Both the position numbers and the translations under genes were made by a program. Positions 1-13,075 of a stretch of 64,000 nt of DNA are shown here, piece after piece. The stretch is from Pyrenula massariospora (taxonomy: Eukaryota > Ascomycota > Eurotiomycetes > Pyrenulales > Pyrenulaceae), in the NCBI GenBank assembly GCA_021030905.1, contig JAGFMI010000007.1, positions 310,001-374,000 of the forward strand, in the 5' to 3' direction. Position 1 is the first letter of the stretch. Each line of letters opens with the position of its first letter. Below the pieces are notes generated by a model. The model had not been told where the DNA came from. It searched no databases and saw only the letters and a list, made by a program, of their open reading frames with translations.

Positions 1-313
1 TCGGCGGAACATCAAAGCCCAGCGCTCTCGCCAGCGCGTCTTGTTCAGCTTCTTTGACTTTTTTGATTTCTTCTTTGCGTTCTCTTGCTGCTCTATCTTC
101 TGCCGTCTCTCCATCATTATCGCCTGCATCTTTTGAATCATCGCCACGAGCGTACCAGTTCAGATCGCGGCCTTTCTGCCATCGTCCAACCGGGGCCATC
201 AAAGAGTGGCCAAGGTAATTTTCTCGATGCGTAGACGTCTGGACATCGGACCACTGAAAATCACCGCGTCCACCGCGAGAGCCCTCTTTGCGAACTGTTG
301 ATACGAGATCCAT
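1..313 (-). CDS. MMTAG2-like protein (kinase phosphorylation domain), 5' part only
   Basis: The gene begins with ATG at 313-311 and runs off the left edge, so only about 104 residues are visible. The N-terminus reads [19 protein letters not shown], followed by [18 protein letters not shown] and a DLNWYAR motif. This is the conserved start of the family named after human multiple myeloma tumour-associated protein 2. A charged, Lys/Glu-rich helical stretch with many RKEE/KKVKEAE motifs follows, as is usual in the family. The biochemical role is poorly known; members are nuclear, basic and phosphorylated. The start is secure because the conserved block begins at the Met itself. It is divergent to the CRT10 homologue, with about 750 bp between the two starts. 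Confidence 0.85.
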   Translation of the reverse strand, partial: MDLVSTVRKEGSRGGRGDFQWSDVQTSTHRENYLGHSLMAPVGRWQKGRDLNWYARGDDSKDAGDNDGETAEDRAARERKEEIKKVKEAEQDALARALGFDVPP

Positions 314-1066
314 GCTGAAAGCGGCCGTTTATTCGCGGCTGCAAAGAGACGGTGACAGGACTGCAGGTTTGTTTGGGCGACACGATGGGCGGTGGCTTGC
401 AGCGCAGCGTCTGTGGGTTACAGTCTAGGTGAAGGTGATGAGATGTTAATCGGGGCCAATGCTGGTTTGAAGTACTGGATGCGTGCGACTGTCTTTCAAT
501 GCATATGTGGGAAGCGGTAAAGTAGTCTCTAATGCTGGATGCTGGGTCGATAGAGTGGACGATATGGAGCCAGTCTCGAGCGTTGGAGGGCGGTGTAGGA
601 ATAAGGTATCACGCAGGTAGAAGTGTGGTTGTACAATTAAGCAGTCATCCACGAGGTAGACCTTTTGTGGATGGAGGTTCTGGTTCAAATGGAAACGCAG
701 GGGATGTTTCTGCACGCCGCCCTTTCACATGGTTGGCGGGGTGGAGAAGAAAAGTAGTTGATGGATTTCGGATCTCCTCCCGCGGGGGAGATTCTAATGA
801 CGCTCCTGCACTCCGCTACTTTGGGGGATGCAAGAAAGTCAATTGTATCTTCTCTGTCTGCAATACTCTTATCGTTGACCAAGAACTACTAGATTATCGG
901 TAGGCGTCCGTCATGCAAATAAGATCCTGGTCTCTGGACCTGGGATCTCTCGCCATGACGGTTCCGTCCTTCCTCGCTCGATCGATTCCCCAATTTTAAA
1001 TACCGTGTTTCTACTTAACTTTACCACCCCAGATCAAGCTCGTAGACCACTTACTTATAGTTTCCT
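314..1066. other. divergent intergenic region
   Basis: This is the shared upstream region of the MMTAG2-like gene and the CRT10 homologue. Short open frames exist on both strands but none has family features or coherent splice sites. I see no RNA gene and no clear repeat. Confidence 0.6.
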
Positions 1067-3708
1067 ATGGCGTCGACGAGGGGCTACGATCCTATTGCCC
1101 TCGACCTGATGGGCGTTGAGAAGAATGGAGCCAAAGATTCATTTACGCAACAACGGCTTTCATATTGGCGCAATAACTTGGTATGCTACTTTTCACACTG
1201 ATATAAGACTCAACCTGAAGTTCGTCATCATTCTCACAGCTTCTGTCTCTGCTGACAGGTTCCATAGACGGCTCTATCTCAATATCATAATCTCTACTTC
1301 GTGGCTGTCGAAGACAAAGTCCTCGTTTACCAACCCCGATTCCCATTCCAACGTCTGGGCAGTGGACCACAACTCAGGCTTACGCCTCCCTTGGCAAACC
1401 CGCATGCGCCAGGTTATCTTTCAAGAAGCCATCCACACGTCATCAACAGATTGATGGTCGGCGACCTTGGTGACGAAGAAATCCTACTTCTCTGCACAGA
1501 TTCGGGCAATGTTGTTGCCTACCAAACCTCTTCAATCCAAAGAGCTCTCGATACCAACCAATCAAGATTCAATCGAGCTGGTGTCATTGACGATGGTGAT
1601 ACGCGGGCGTTTTTCAGTCAAGTTGTGCAACGAAGCGCATGGGGTCTAGCTATCCATAAGGCTGCTCGGATGATCGCTGTCAGCTCAAATGCTTTCCGTC
1701 ATGACGATTCCTTTTTGGATTGGGAGTCCTCGGCTAAGGTTACAGTCTTCGCATTCGCTCTCAGTGGAAGAAGGTTTGCATCCTCAAATGACTCGGAATT
1801 CGAGGGTGTTCCGGGCAATGCTTACTCTGAATGGGTAGCTTCACGCCACAGCTTCGATTCAATACGCCGTACAAGCAATTACAAAATCGTCCTTGGTACT
1901 CATCAGCATAACGTGCCAAACATTTCATTCCTCAATACAGATCAAGACCTGTATGGCAACTGGCTTTTCAGCACAGATATAACGTGTCGCCTGTACGCAT
2001 GGCGTGTTTGGGATCAGACTCTACATCATCAAGGCTGGATGATGAGGGAAGACGCAGCGAACGGCGAGGATGAATATACCGAGTAGGCGCTCCCATCCCA
2101 TATACATAATCGCGTCCCATGCGTATCAGAAAACGTGAAGCATCCGACTTTTGACCCGGCGGGCGCCAATGCTAGCAAAGGCTTCTGATACCCATGGGAC
2201 GCCCCTCTGGCACCACCTTTTCAGGCTGAGGCTAAGCTATTTTATTTCATAGACCTTCAACTGCTTCTATATCCTGCTAATGAGCTTTTTGCAGGTCTAT
2301 GGGCTGGACTGTATTAGCTCTCGATCTTGCATCTTTTCGAAGATTCTCTTCAATTCGAGAGTTCTGCGGCTCTGAACACGCCAGTTTTAAGAAAGACTTC
2401 GTCAATATAACAGGAATAAGACCTCCGGATCTGAAACCCAAAGGGCTCTTAAACTCTCTAAGACGACAAAACAGAGATGACGCAACTGATGCTATCAGCT
2501 GGAATGAGTCTGTTGTTGAGACTATGGACGACCTTGAGGACCTTGGAGGTGTTTCGCTGCTCCATGATTCTGAGGGCAGTCCTATTCTGGATTTGTCCGC
2601 CCAAGATGGTCCATCGATAGGGGTGGAAGGATCCCAATACGAGCTAGACGAAGGTGCGCTTATCGAAGCATCTGATCCTGTCCAAGAAACACTTCCCGGA
2701 ACTGGAAACATTGGCTTGAGTCCTCTGGAGCCTATCTCTGATGAGGTGGACCGCTTTGCTTCACAGTCTTTGAGCGACCCTGGCGTAACCTCTGACGACG
2801 ATGCGGGAGACTCAGACTCTGCTGAGAGCTCCGCCGTTGCGAATGAGGACGTGAACATGGGTGACGAGAACATCACAAGCATCGCAAACGTCACAGACAC
2901 TCAGAACGATGTCGACATGGACGATTGGAGTAGTGCGGAAGACCGAGCCGAATATCGGAGTAAAGTCAAGCCATCAATTTCTAATGAAATCGAAGCTTCG
3001 CGAAACGTTCAGGCATTGGGAAGGAAAGACTATGACGTTCCTTCAATACCAATGTTGTATGCATCGAATACTTCAGTACGGCTGGCCATAATGTCGTCTT
3101 CGGGCGTGCAAGAATACGTTCAGTGCGACAATCCACTTTTTATTGATCACAGTCAGCTATATGTCCATGGCATGGACAGAATCAATATGACAGAATATAT
3201 CCGTGAGCTGGGAGTTGTGGTCATCGCTACCCAAGTTGGTCGAGTCGGCATTCTATCTCTTACTAGTCACCCGAGCGCCAATATGCCTGGCTTTCGAATA
3301 GATTGGATTCTACCTCAAAGTGGGGACGACGATCTGGAAACACCCTTATCGGCTCTGCATGGCATAGCGGTCTCTCCGATCCAAGGACATATGCTCAGAT
3401 CAGACACCGTAACCTCGTCCGAGGGAAGCTCTTTAGACTCCGACAAATCCGATATTGGTGTTGATATCGTGGATGGTGTTCGGAGAACTTTTGACTCTCA
3501 AATGGTTTTGCTACCCGATTCCTCATCATCACCTAAGGATCGACCTCGGGTTGTGACAAAGCGGGACTATGCAAAAGCAATGCGTGGCGAAGGAAACTCG
3601 ACGGATGAGGATGTTTCTGGTCGTAGGTATAGGCTCATGCTCTATTACCACGATCACACAGTCTTGACTTACGAAATCGGGTGCCCTGGATCTGCGGTGG
3701 CGATATAA
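1067..3708 (+). CDS. CRT10: CRT10 family protein (ribonucleotide reductase regulator homologue)
   Basis: Exons are 1067-1180, 1268-2082 and 2295-3708, giving 780 residues. Introns are 87 nt (GTATGC...ATAG) and 212 nt (GTAGGC...GCAG), and the phases match. The protein has the family blocks: a YFVAVEDKVLVYQP strand near residue 50, NRLMVGDLGDEEILLL, SAWGLAIHKAARMIAVSSNA, LFSTDITCRLYAWRVW, then GWTVLALDLASFR directly after the second splice. A long acidic, Ser/Asp-rich segment precedes the last block, YRLMLYYHDHTVLTYEIG. In yeast, Crt10 represses transcription of RNR2/RNR3. In filamentous fungi the family has a WD-like propeller and is largely uncharacterised, so the regulatory role here is by homology only. 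The second intron is longer than most in the window but restores the conserved GWTVLALD block in frame. Confidence 0.88.
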
Positions 3709-5187
3709 TTGGGCCTTGGCGCATTACGCTGGATTTATCAGTAATTGCTTAATAAATATAATGATACCATGAGATTATCCTTAAAAGGAGCCCGTCGCAT
3801 GCGCTTTTCACAAGGCCGACCATTACATTCTACGAACTCGATTGTTAGGGAAGGCCAAGTGCTGGCAGAAGGAATATCTCGAAGAAGCGAGCCTCTCCAA
3901 TCCCAATGAGATGAGTTCAAGCTCTTCTGAGGCCCCGATTTCGAGCTTGATGAAGGCTCATAAGCACACATACAGGAAATGCATTTCCTAAATATGGATT
4001 CGCGTGCCTCAAAGACGCTCGGCTTGATCTCTGCGTATATCATTCTTCGTCCGAGTCTCCATCACACTTCCTTAACAAGATCCATATCGAACAGCAACAC
4101 TATCCTCGCTCTATCCTCGTTCATCTCAGAAGCGCTCAAAGATTCTGACCTCCAAGCCTGCCTTGCCTCAAAAGCCTCCGAGTCTCTCACAAATAGCCCA
4201 GCCGATCTTTCCAAGCTCTCACACCAGCCGCTGCTTTCGTCAACCTACGCCGGGATCCTTCGCCAACGCGGTCCCGCGCATGAGCAACGCCGTGGATTTC
4301 CACGTGGAAGACTACAGCAGCGCGAAGAAGCCCCGCGTGGTCCTCGGAAGCTAGATGGTTGCTTTCAGCAGGGAGGTATGCCTGCTGGCTTGCCTTACAG
4401 CGGAGGGCAGCGTATGTGCCCCGACCGCTGCTTTGCAAAGCGTTAGATTCTCGGCGCGTTTGTGCTGCTCTTTAGGAAGTTTGGTTGCTGGGGGGGGGGA
4501 TCAAACAGGATCGACAGTGTGTTCCCACGAGGACCTTGTTGCCGTTGGGCAAGCTCGCGGTGCGCGTACGTAAGAGGTAGGATCTTGGCGAGGTGTCTGC
4601 GTCAGATGTGTTTTTCATAGCTTTCTAACCCGAACCCCTTGGGGTTTGGGGGGGTTGAGGGTAGGATCTAGGCTCCAACTTGGTTAGAATTAGATCTATC
4701 GGCCCGCTGAGATTCGCCAAGAGAATCTATCTTATTAGATCTCTGTATCGGAATGAAAGTGGATCAGGTCTTACCACAATCGTCCGCTGTAAGACGTCGC
4801 AAGCTTCTTGAGATCCTCAAAATTAGCGAAATGCCAATTACCACCGTGTTCCGAAAGCTCATGGGTCCAGAGGTTCAAGGACCAGAAACCCATCGTACCA
4901 TCTGATTTTTGTCCATGCGAAAGGACGGTCTTGACGGGTCAAAGGTTTGAGCAAGTCCTCCAGCTCTGGTCGCTTGAATCAAAGCTCGTGGAAATTCGTC
5001 AGAGCTGTATTTGAGCATACCTGTAGAGAAGAATCCGAGAGTTGCGGCTCAAAATGGGCCTAGGTGGACCGACGATCTGTCTTGAAGGATGCTGAGAGGT
5101 CCGCTACTGTGGTGAAATTTGGATAACACTCGTCATAGTACACCGTAAGCTACTTCATGGTCCATCAGTACAATAGCTTACCAGCGT
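3709..5187. other. intergenic region with possible small unassigned gene
   Basis: No gene can be assigned with confidence. A plus-strand open stretch at 3979-4446 begins MHFLNMDSRASKTLGLISAY and is Ser/Leu-rich. A second frame ending at 4354 (NAVDFHVEDYSSAKKPRVVL) looks protein-like, and a spliced gene using both frames is possible but unproven. Around 4490 there is a run of ten G, and at 4630-4665 an inverted repeat (AACCCC-TT-GGGGTT) runs into further G tracts that could form a G-quadruplex. Confidence 0.45.
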
Positions 5188-6081
5188 TCACTCAGAGTTT
5201 GCGTCAAGGCTGTAGTACAACGCCTTTAGCTTTGTATCAGTTGCCCTCCACAACTTCGAATCAATCTCAGCGCGCATCGCGTCAGTGAAGTCAAACTTCT
5301 TCCCGTGCGCTTTTAGGAGTTTCGGAAACTTCTTTGTGCTGTTAGTGTGTTTGAACATGTCCAAAAACAGCTCATTAGGGATGACGAAGTCGGGGTCGTG
5401 TTTGAGGATGCTTTCCCATGTGTCGATATCTTTGCATGACATTGCTTTGAGAGCGATGTCGTGCGGGACCTTGACATCAGGATTGTACCTGAGTAGAGCA
5501 CCGAAAACATTTTCTCGATAATGTGTCGACTCTGCCGCTGCGTTCAAGACGTCTCTCGAGATACCCGCATCGCGTTTCTCATGCCTGAGCAGGAACTCCA
5601 TGTCCTCAGCGAACTTGACAGCTTTGAGCATCTCGTCGGTAACAGTAATGTTAGGGCCGCGCTGCAAAAGCTGGCGTAAAGTCTTCCTAGTCGTCCCGAA
5701 AGATGACGCCTTCCGCAATCTCAACAGGGCATTCACAGAGGACTCGGTTGATGTGAGTTCGGAATCGCCTTCCAGCAATGCTATCATGTGGTCTTCACTT
5801 CTCATAGATGCGAGCGTTTCAGGCGTTATCCTATCTCTTGGCAGATGCTGCAGTAGCAAGCGCACCACGTAGGCTGATTCGGTGAGCAGTAGCATCCTCT
5901 CGGTCATTCTAACGCCTACCGCTCGCTGCACAACAAGCGCACTGAAGCCATCATAACCATTCCGATTCTGTAAGGCCTCAAGCAGCATTTCTTCGGAGAC
6001 TCTCGCATCTTGATCATACTTAAGCAGCCTGTCCAAGTACACGTGATCTTTCGCGGCAGCAAGAAGGTCGGCCTGCGAAAC
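5188..6081 (-). repeat. non-ankyrin ~30-residue repeats at the NLR C-terminus
   Basis: The last 297 codons of the NACHT-ankyrin gene encode about nine or ten units of 29-31 residues. Each unit has the form x-I/V-T/S-x-E-x-L-xxA followed by a short helix ending LLxxxPD or similar. Examples are RITPETLASM, NITVTDEMLKAV, GISRDVLNAAA, VKVPHDIALKAM and FVIPNELFLDMF. They lack the ankyrin TPLHxAA turn. Similar I-T-E-x-V-L-x-A-A units occur in other fungal NACHT proteins, but I cannot name a domain with certainty. Confidence 0.7.
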
Positions 6082-9000
6082 GACTAAGCCATTTGCATAC
6101 TGAAGTAGGACCTCTACAAGTGTGTGAGCCACGTCACATGGCTGAATGCCCCGGCGTCGTGGCTCTTGTAACGCTAATGACAGTGGACTAATTCCAGCAG
6201 CCCCTCCTTTGTTAGGATCGGCATTATACCGCAGCAAGAGCTTCACAAAACTTCTCCGTCGCCGAGCACAAGCGTACTGCAAGGGCGTACCGTGCTCAAG
6301 AGAATCGTGTTCAATATCAATGCCATTCTTAATCAGCGTTTCTCCGATATACTGGTGATCACCTTCAATAGTCGCAAAAAGTGCGGTGGCAAAAAAGCCT
6401 TGAGATTTATTTATATCCGCACCATTTTCCAGAATCTTCTTCGTTAGCCTCTCGCTTCCAATGAAAGCTGCGAGATGCAGAGCGCCACCAAATTCTCCAC
6501 AGCCAACGTCGATAGCTAGGCCGTGCTTGATGAGAGATTCTACAGTGTCTTCGGTATCTACAAGAAGCTTGGAACGTTTTTCGTCACACCAAGACCCTTC
6601 ATTAAGCACTATTTCAACTCGGTCTTGCGGAGGAAGTGGTGGTAGCGATCTAGCTGTGAAATGACAAGCACGATATTCTCGCATCTTCTGTCGTAGCTCA
6701 AATGATGCATGTTCTTCGAGAACGGCTAAAACAAGGGGCTTGTCGTAGGCTTTGCTCTCACGAGAAATCTTAGCTCCGTTAGATAAAAGAAGCCGCACAA
6801 TTGCAGAATGTGAGTGGCATGCCGCAACCTGTAAGGCATATCTTCCTTGACCGTCTTTTTCGTCAATATTTATGTCAGCCCGCATCAGGCTATCAACAAC
6901 AGATAGCGACCCGGTTATACAAGCTTGTATTAGATGGTCCACATTAGCCGTTGTGTATTTGAGCAGTAATTGGAGGACTTGCTCATCATGCTGGTCAAAT
7001 GACATCTTTCTGGCTAGGGCTGAGACGCGCGGTAGCCCCGATGTGCTACATATCTGGTCAAATAGTCTTGCAATAACCTCCAATTTCCGACCTCGGCATG
7101 CGAATCCTAGGGCTTGAGACTCTTCAGAAGATTCGAACACTTCGGCTCCTCGTGAAAGCAGTTCTTCAACGATACCTTTGCGTCCATAATAGCAAGCTTG
7201 CGACAGAGCCGTAATGTTCGAGCGGGAATCAACGTTCGCCCCCATGTCAAGTAACATGCGTACTAGGCTTAAAGAACCAAGTTTTGACGATAGAACAAGA
7301 GGCGTTTCCATGTTGACGACCTTTTTGTCAACTTGAGCTCCGTGATTAACTAGTAAGCGAGCCATATCTTCATTACCCTTCGCGCATGCCATGTGCAAGG
7401 GACTTGCTTCTTCTTGGTTCATAGCAGGCCAACTTCTTTGCCTTGCTTTCCCAGAGACATTGACATTTGCTCCGGCCTCGAGTAGAAGTCTGACTAGTGA
7501 AATGTCATTGGTTTGGCATGCTTGGATCAAGATTGGTTGAGATTCGGCAGCCGTTTCATCGACATCTGCGCCAGCGCCGATCAATATCCTCGCGATTGTA
7601 GTTTTGCCGCTGGCCACGGCGATTTCTAGTGCGCTTGGAGACCCAGAAGCATTTACGTGCGTTCCTTGGCTGATCAAAAATTCCACAATCTCACGACTAC
7701 CGCCTATGACCGCTGCTTTTAGAGCAGTGTCATGCTGTCCTTGGTGAATATGAACATCTGCGCCTGCTTTAATAAGGATTTGAACGATTCTCCGGTGCCC
7801 AAAGCGACACGCAGCTTGCAAAGCTGTGCCGTAGTTATAGCCTACCGCATTGACGTCGATATGGCGCGCTATTAAAAGTTCAACGCATGGAACGTCGCCA
7901 ACTGCAGCCGCCATTTGTAATAATAGGATATATCGATGGTCTGTTGCATTTGCACTGGAAATCCGAGAAAGCAGAGTTTTGATTACAGCGCCTGGACCTT
8001 CCTCCATAATATAGTCTGGAGATGTGGTTTCAGGTAGTGAAGTAATAAGGGATGAGAACCTTTTGTGAAAGGCATCTAACGCTTTGTTCAAAGGTGCGTT
8101 CAAGTCGGTAGGATCGTCAAATAGCCTCGCTCCTGCTTGAATTAGTTGTTGGACGATCGCGTTTCCGGATAGATCTCGCGAGATGGCCATATTCAAGGGA
8201 TTGTCTTTGTCAACTTGCACATTGACATCTGCGCCACTTTCAATGATGAATTGAACAACATTTTCCGAGCACGATGCTGCAGCAATAATTATCGGGTGCC
8301 TAATATTCCCAGAAAGGGTGTCAGTGTTGGCTCCGCGCTGGAGAAGGAGCATGAGGGTCTCTTCTCTGGCCTTCCAGTCTGCCTCATCCCACTTGCCTCG
8401 GGAGAAAAGCTCGCGGTTCCAGCTATCCATAGCCGGCCTTTTGAAGTTGCTCAAACATTCACCGAGAGCGTTGGTCTTCTGCGGCGTACGTTGTTCGTAT
8501 ATGCGACAGAACCAAGCTGTATCGGCATAGAAAGGTGATCGAACTTCGTCCACTATAGCATTGATGTCTGCACCTTCGTTCAATAATAATTGTACGACCT
8601 TCTTGTGCCCATTGAAGGCCGATATGGTCAACGCACGCGTCATTGAATTTTTGAAATCTTCAGTCCGACTATTATTGGTCAGGAGTAGACGAATGATGTC
8701 TTCATGGCCATTTCCAGCAGCAAGTATTACAATGTCACCCGCTATTGGCGCTCCTGGCCTAGTATCTGTGCTAGCCATTAAAAGCTTCAAAAGTCCAAGA
8801 TGGCCGTTGAAAGCAGCTTTCTTGAAGAGCAAGTCTGAAAGATCAGACCGAAGCAGGCTGTGAGGATCGTTCTCGATCAGTATCTTGATTGTCGAAATAT
8901 TGCCTTCCTCGCAGGCAACTATATAGGCCCTCGACACATCTTGCTTGCTGACAGAAATTTGACTAGCCACATACAGTCTAATCATATTCACAGCACCGTA

Positions 9001-12000
9001 TCTCGCGGCTGTCTCCAATGCCGTTGATATTTTGTCTTTATAGTGAGCTGCAAATTCTAGGTCATTCAAAATATCACGAGCCTGCAAAAGAAGCTTGGGG
9101 TCCTGGGACTCGGCTAACGATAGATTCTGGATGAAGACGAGGCTTGAAGCATGGACTGCTGAATATTCCATTAGGATATCGGAAACGTCGGTACGTCTTC
9201 CCTTAATTGCTTCCTCGATTGCTGCTTGAACATGCTCGATCAGAGTTCGCTTGCCTTCAAGGAGAGTTTTCACAACTTCAAAATGACCATTTTGGGCGGC
9301 CTTTCGAAGCGCAAAGCCAAGCTCTAAATCGCCTATCTTTAGTGCCTGACTCTCTGAGAGAAGGACTTTGACCACGGAGCTATAGCCCGCCGATGCTGCT
9401 GCTTGCAGTGCGTAATTGTTCCGATTTTCTGCAGAGCCTTTCAAAGAGAAAACCTGGGGCACATACGGTTCAAGAACTACATCAGCGGTGGGAGCATGGG
9501 GTTGACTCGTTGATGGGATGACCAGTGAGTCAATTACGACCAAGTTCGTATTTTGCAGAGCGCACTTATCACTGTCACTTTTCTTGTCTCGAAATTTATT
9601 TCCTCTCTCCCGTGTGGGCTTATAATCTCGGAGGATATCCTTTTGTAGACCCATACAGCTAAACGACTGCTGTAGCCCTCTCGGCTCGTAAATTTCGAAA
9701 CCCTCCGCAAGGAATAGTCGGATGGTGGCTGGATGTCCGCCCTCCGCTGCGGCGTGAAGTGCATCTCGAGATAAACCTCGATCATGTACCCGGGCACCAG
9801 CGTTGAGCAGAATTTTAATGACATCATTTTGACCGTGAAACGCTGCAGCCTGTAGCGCAGTTCCGTAGAAGCCCCCTTGTTTGTTGACATCCGCACCTTC
9901 GTGAATGAGAAGCTTCGACAGTGGCACGTTGCCTTTCATAGATGCGGCTTGGAGTGCCGTGCCCATAGTGCCGCAAGCATTAGCATCAGCACCACGATCC
10001 AAAAGTAGACGGACAACTATGCTGTAAGACATGAGACTCGCAGCCCTCAGTGGTGAGCCGCATGGGCCCTCATACTCAATGTCCAAGCCTTTTTGGAGTA
10101 GCGAAGAGACCATGTCCTGATGCCCATACAAAGCTGCCAGAGCAACACCGTTGTCCGGTAAGATATCTCTTGGCTCTGGCATAGCTCTCAGAAAGTGTTC
10201 GAGTATTCTTACTTGGCCGTTTCGGATAGCCTCTTTCGCTAATGTCCTTTTTTTATTGACGTCAGGCAGTTCCTGTGGCGCATTGGAAGTTTGGTTCAGC
10301 AGGTGCTCAATGACTCTGAGAAATCCAGCTGTCGAAGCTCCTTCCATGGCAATATCGTACGTGTCTTGTTCCAAACGGGTTGATCTGCGATTGAGAAGCA
10401 GCATTACGATGTCTTCCTGATCACCGAGAAATGAGGCCCTAAGAGCTTCGTGGAAATGATCCAATGAGTCTGTTCCAGCTGCATGGTCAAGGAGTGCTTG
10501 TACAGCGCGTAAGTGACCGCCAATGGAGGCCGCTCGCAACGGGCTTTTGTGCCTTCCGCAACTAGCATTTACGTCTCCTCCATGTTTAGCCATGATTCGA
10601 ACAATCTCATCATGGCCATTAGCAGCTGCAAGATACAGCCCAGTGTGTCCAAGATCATTCTTGAGCTCCGGTGCGACGGAATCAAATGCGATAATGTGCA
10701 TAATAATTCCATCGAGGCCAAAAATGCAAGCAGTAAAGATTGGTGAACAGGATTGGCTCGAGACTGCTTCCAAAGCCATCTTCCGAGGGTGATCTCTGGA
10801 TAAAGTCTTTGAGAGCTGCTGCACGTTATCCAGCCAGCTAATAAATGGTAGGCTGGGACCTCCTAAGCTATCAAACATGAATCGAGCGAGTTTACCGCGC
10901 GAATTAAAGCCAAAATTGTCGGAATCCATACTGCAATAGCAATGATCTGCCCAGTAGATAGCGCTATACCGATATAGATCGCTCTTTGGAGATGGACCAG
11001 GCTCACTTTCATCTTCCGGGCCTTGCGTAAGGACGTATAAGCAGGTGGCAGCAAGGACACCATGCCCATCTCCGTTGGCAATAATCGCTTGGATTTTGAT
11101 AAACTCCTGAACAGAGTGATGATAGAACCGAACAAGGTTCGACTTTGCGTCGAGAATGATCAAGTCGCAGCAGATTCCGACAATCTGATCAAAGTTCAAT
11201 TCCTCTAGCTCCCCAGTTGCTGATGAATTGACAGCAGCCAGCAAAGTCGACTTAGATAACGGCTCTTTCACGTTCAGTATCCATTGGAAAGTTCGTAATG
11301 CAGTACTTTTGGCCACGTCTTCGGCTTCAAGGATACTATTAAAAGCGTCGGCAAATAGGCTGTCCAGCCTAGTCAGCTGAAATGATTGAATGGCATGGAT
11401 GATATCTCGTTCATGCCTCATGTGACGGACTCGATTCATTTGAAACTGAACCCAGACGAACCTGTCCAGTAGTCAGTACAATAGATGGTAAAGCTTGGTG
11501 GATATCATACATCTCATCTGCTCCATCTATAAGCTTCTCTATGAGCTCTGTCTCCAAGGCTTGTGAGAGACATTGGGAAAAAAGCTTTTCTTCCATCTTT
11601 ACGTTCAAGACAGTTTTGCGGACAAAGAGGGATAGATCGTCGTGGCTGACCTTACTATCGACCTGAATCTTTTCGACATCATTGAGCAACGCGAAAGTAC
11701 GGCTATCGTTTCGACTTGTGAGGAGAATTTTGACAACATTTGTCGAACGTGTGACAATATCTTTGAGGGCGGTGAGCAACTGAAATCGTGTATTGAACAG
11801 ATCATGTTGTGTACCATCTTGTACTTCATCGAGAGCATCAATGACGATAGTCGCTGGGTTCGTCCCCAGGATCTCCAAAATGAGCTGCACGCATTCACGC
11901 AATTTCAACTTTGCGATTTTGAAACCGTCGACTTTCTGTCGCGCTATCCTTCTTTCGTATTCTGTCTGGACGATGTCATTGACCATCGATCCGTGACCAC

Positions 12001-13075
12001 TCACAATTGATAACTGTCTAACGATACTTCGCATAATTTCTTGTGGAGAAGCTCTTTCTGGTTCCGACCTTGAATCCATGCAGTAAAAGTACGCTATCGG
12101 CGCGGTGGAAGTTTGATCGGAAGAGTCCGCAAGAAATGCATCTATGACAACTGAACATAATTTGGTTTTGCCGCAGCCAGGAATCCCGTGAAGCATCAGT
12201 ATGCCAGAGGTACTCGACCAATTCCAGTTCTTGAATGTCTCATGGTTTAGTAGCCACTGTCCAGAGCCTGGAATTCTGTCTTCTGAGTGATACGCATGAT
12301 GTCGGAAATATGGAATGGTGGATAACCAGCCAGCAAATTCGTCAAACTGTTTCTCCTGGAATCGGCTCTCAGAAATCGTCGCCTGCTCTGAAAGACGTAT
12401 CAAAAATCCCTCCATGGTGTGAAGTATGTCCATGTTGGCAAAGTCGACGAGTTTGAAGAGTTCCTCTTCGCGCGCGGCTATTTCTCGAATGTGTTGACTT
12501 TGTACAGTTCGGAAGACAGATTTTGCCATGCGAACGGCAGTGCGATCTTTGAAATATCCCACCGATCTGCCCAAGAAAGTCAGAATTTCAGCGTAGAGGA
12601 TAGTCAAAGCTTCTTCTAATCTGGCCTTCACTGATGATGGTCGCTCGAGATAAAGCTTTTCAAATTCTCGGTAGTGTGCAATCAGACGGGTAACAGTCTC
12701 GAGATCCGACATCATTTCTCCGAAAAGCTGGACGTCGTTGATGCTGGACTGAAGAAGGAATCGTATAGCAGCCCAAGGGAGCGACGCATGGCCAACATCA
12801 AATTGGACGGCTACATCGCCAACCTGTTTGAATTTGTGGACCCATAGAGCAATTTTCTCAAGGACATCACGGATGACTATTTCGCCTTTCGGAGTCTTGA
12901 TCCTCCAGCGCTTGATCAAGCTATCCTGTCTTCTTTTCTCTGCTGATTCAAGTACTAAATTCAAGACATCGGTTTTCTTCATCTGAGCAAGACTAAGCCT
13001 GTTTCTAGCTTCAGGATCCAGTGACTGCAGGGCCTCTTGCCAACGGTCGTCTGGTGACCGAACAGATAACGCCAT
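5188..13075 (-). CDS. giant NACHT-ankyrin NLR-like (STAND) protein
   Basis: Exon 1 is 13075-11511 and exon 2 is 11461-5188, separated by a 49-nt intron (GTATGA...ACAG); the product is 2,612 residues. Residues 60-230 form the helical domain that usually precedes NACHT in fungal STAND proteins (VGDVAVQFDVGHASLPWAA, FGEMMSDLETV; probably DUF7708). The NACHT domain has Walker A GIPGCGKTKL near residue 297 and Walker B IVIDALDE near 410, followed by LLTSRND. After the splice comes the winged-helix-like region (FVWVQFQMNRVRHM), then a long ankyrin array from about 770 to 2300, with many units of the GTALQAAAFHGQ...LLLNAGA type. The last ~297 residues are a different repeat. Family members are cytosolic sensors linked to heterokaryon incompatibility and defence; what this one detects cannot be read from sequence. 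Both catalytic motifs are intact and the frame is open throughout, so the gene looks functional. Confidence 0.92.
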
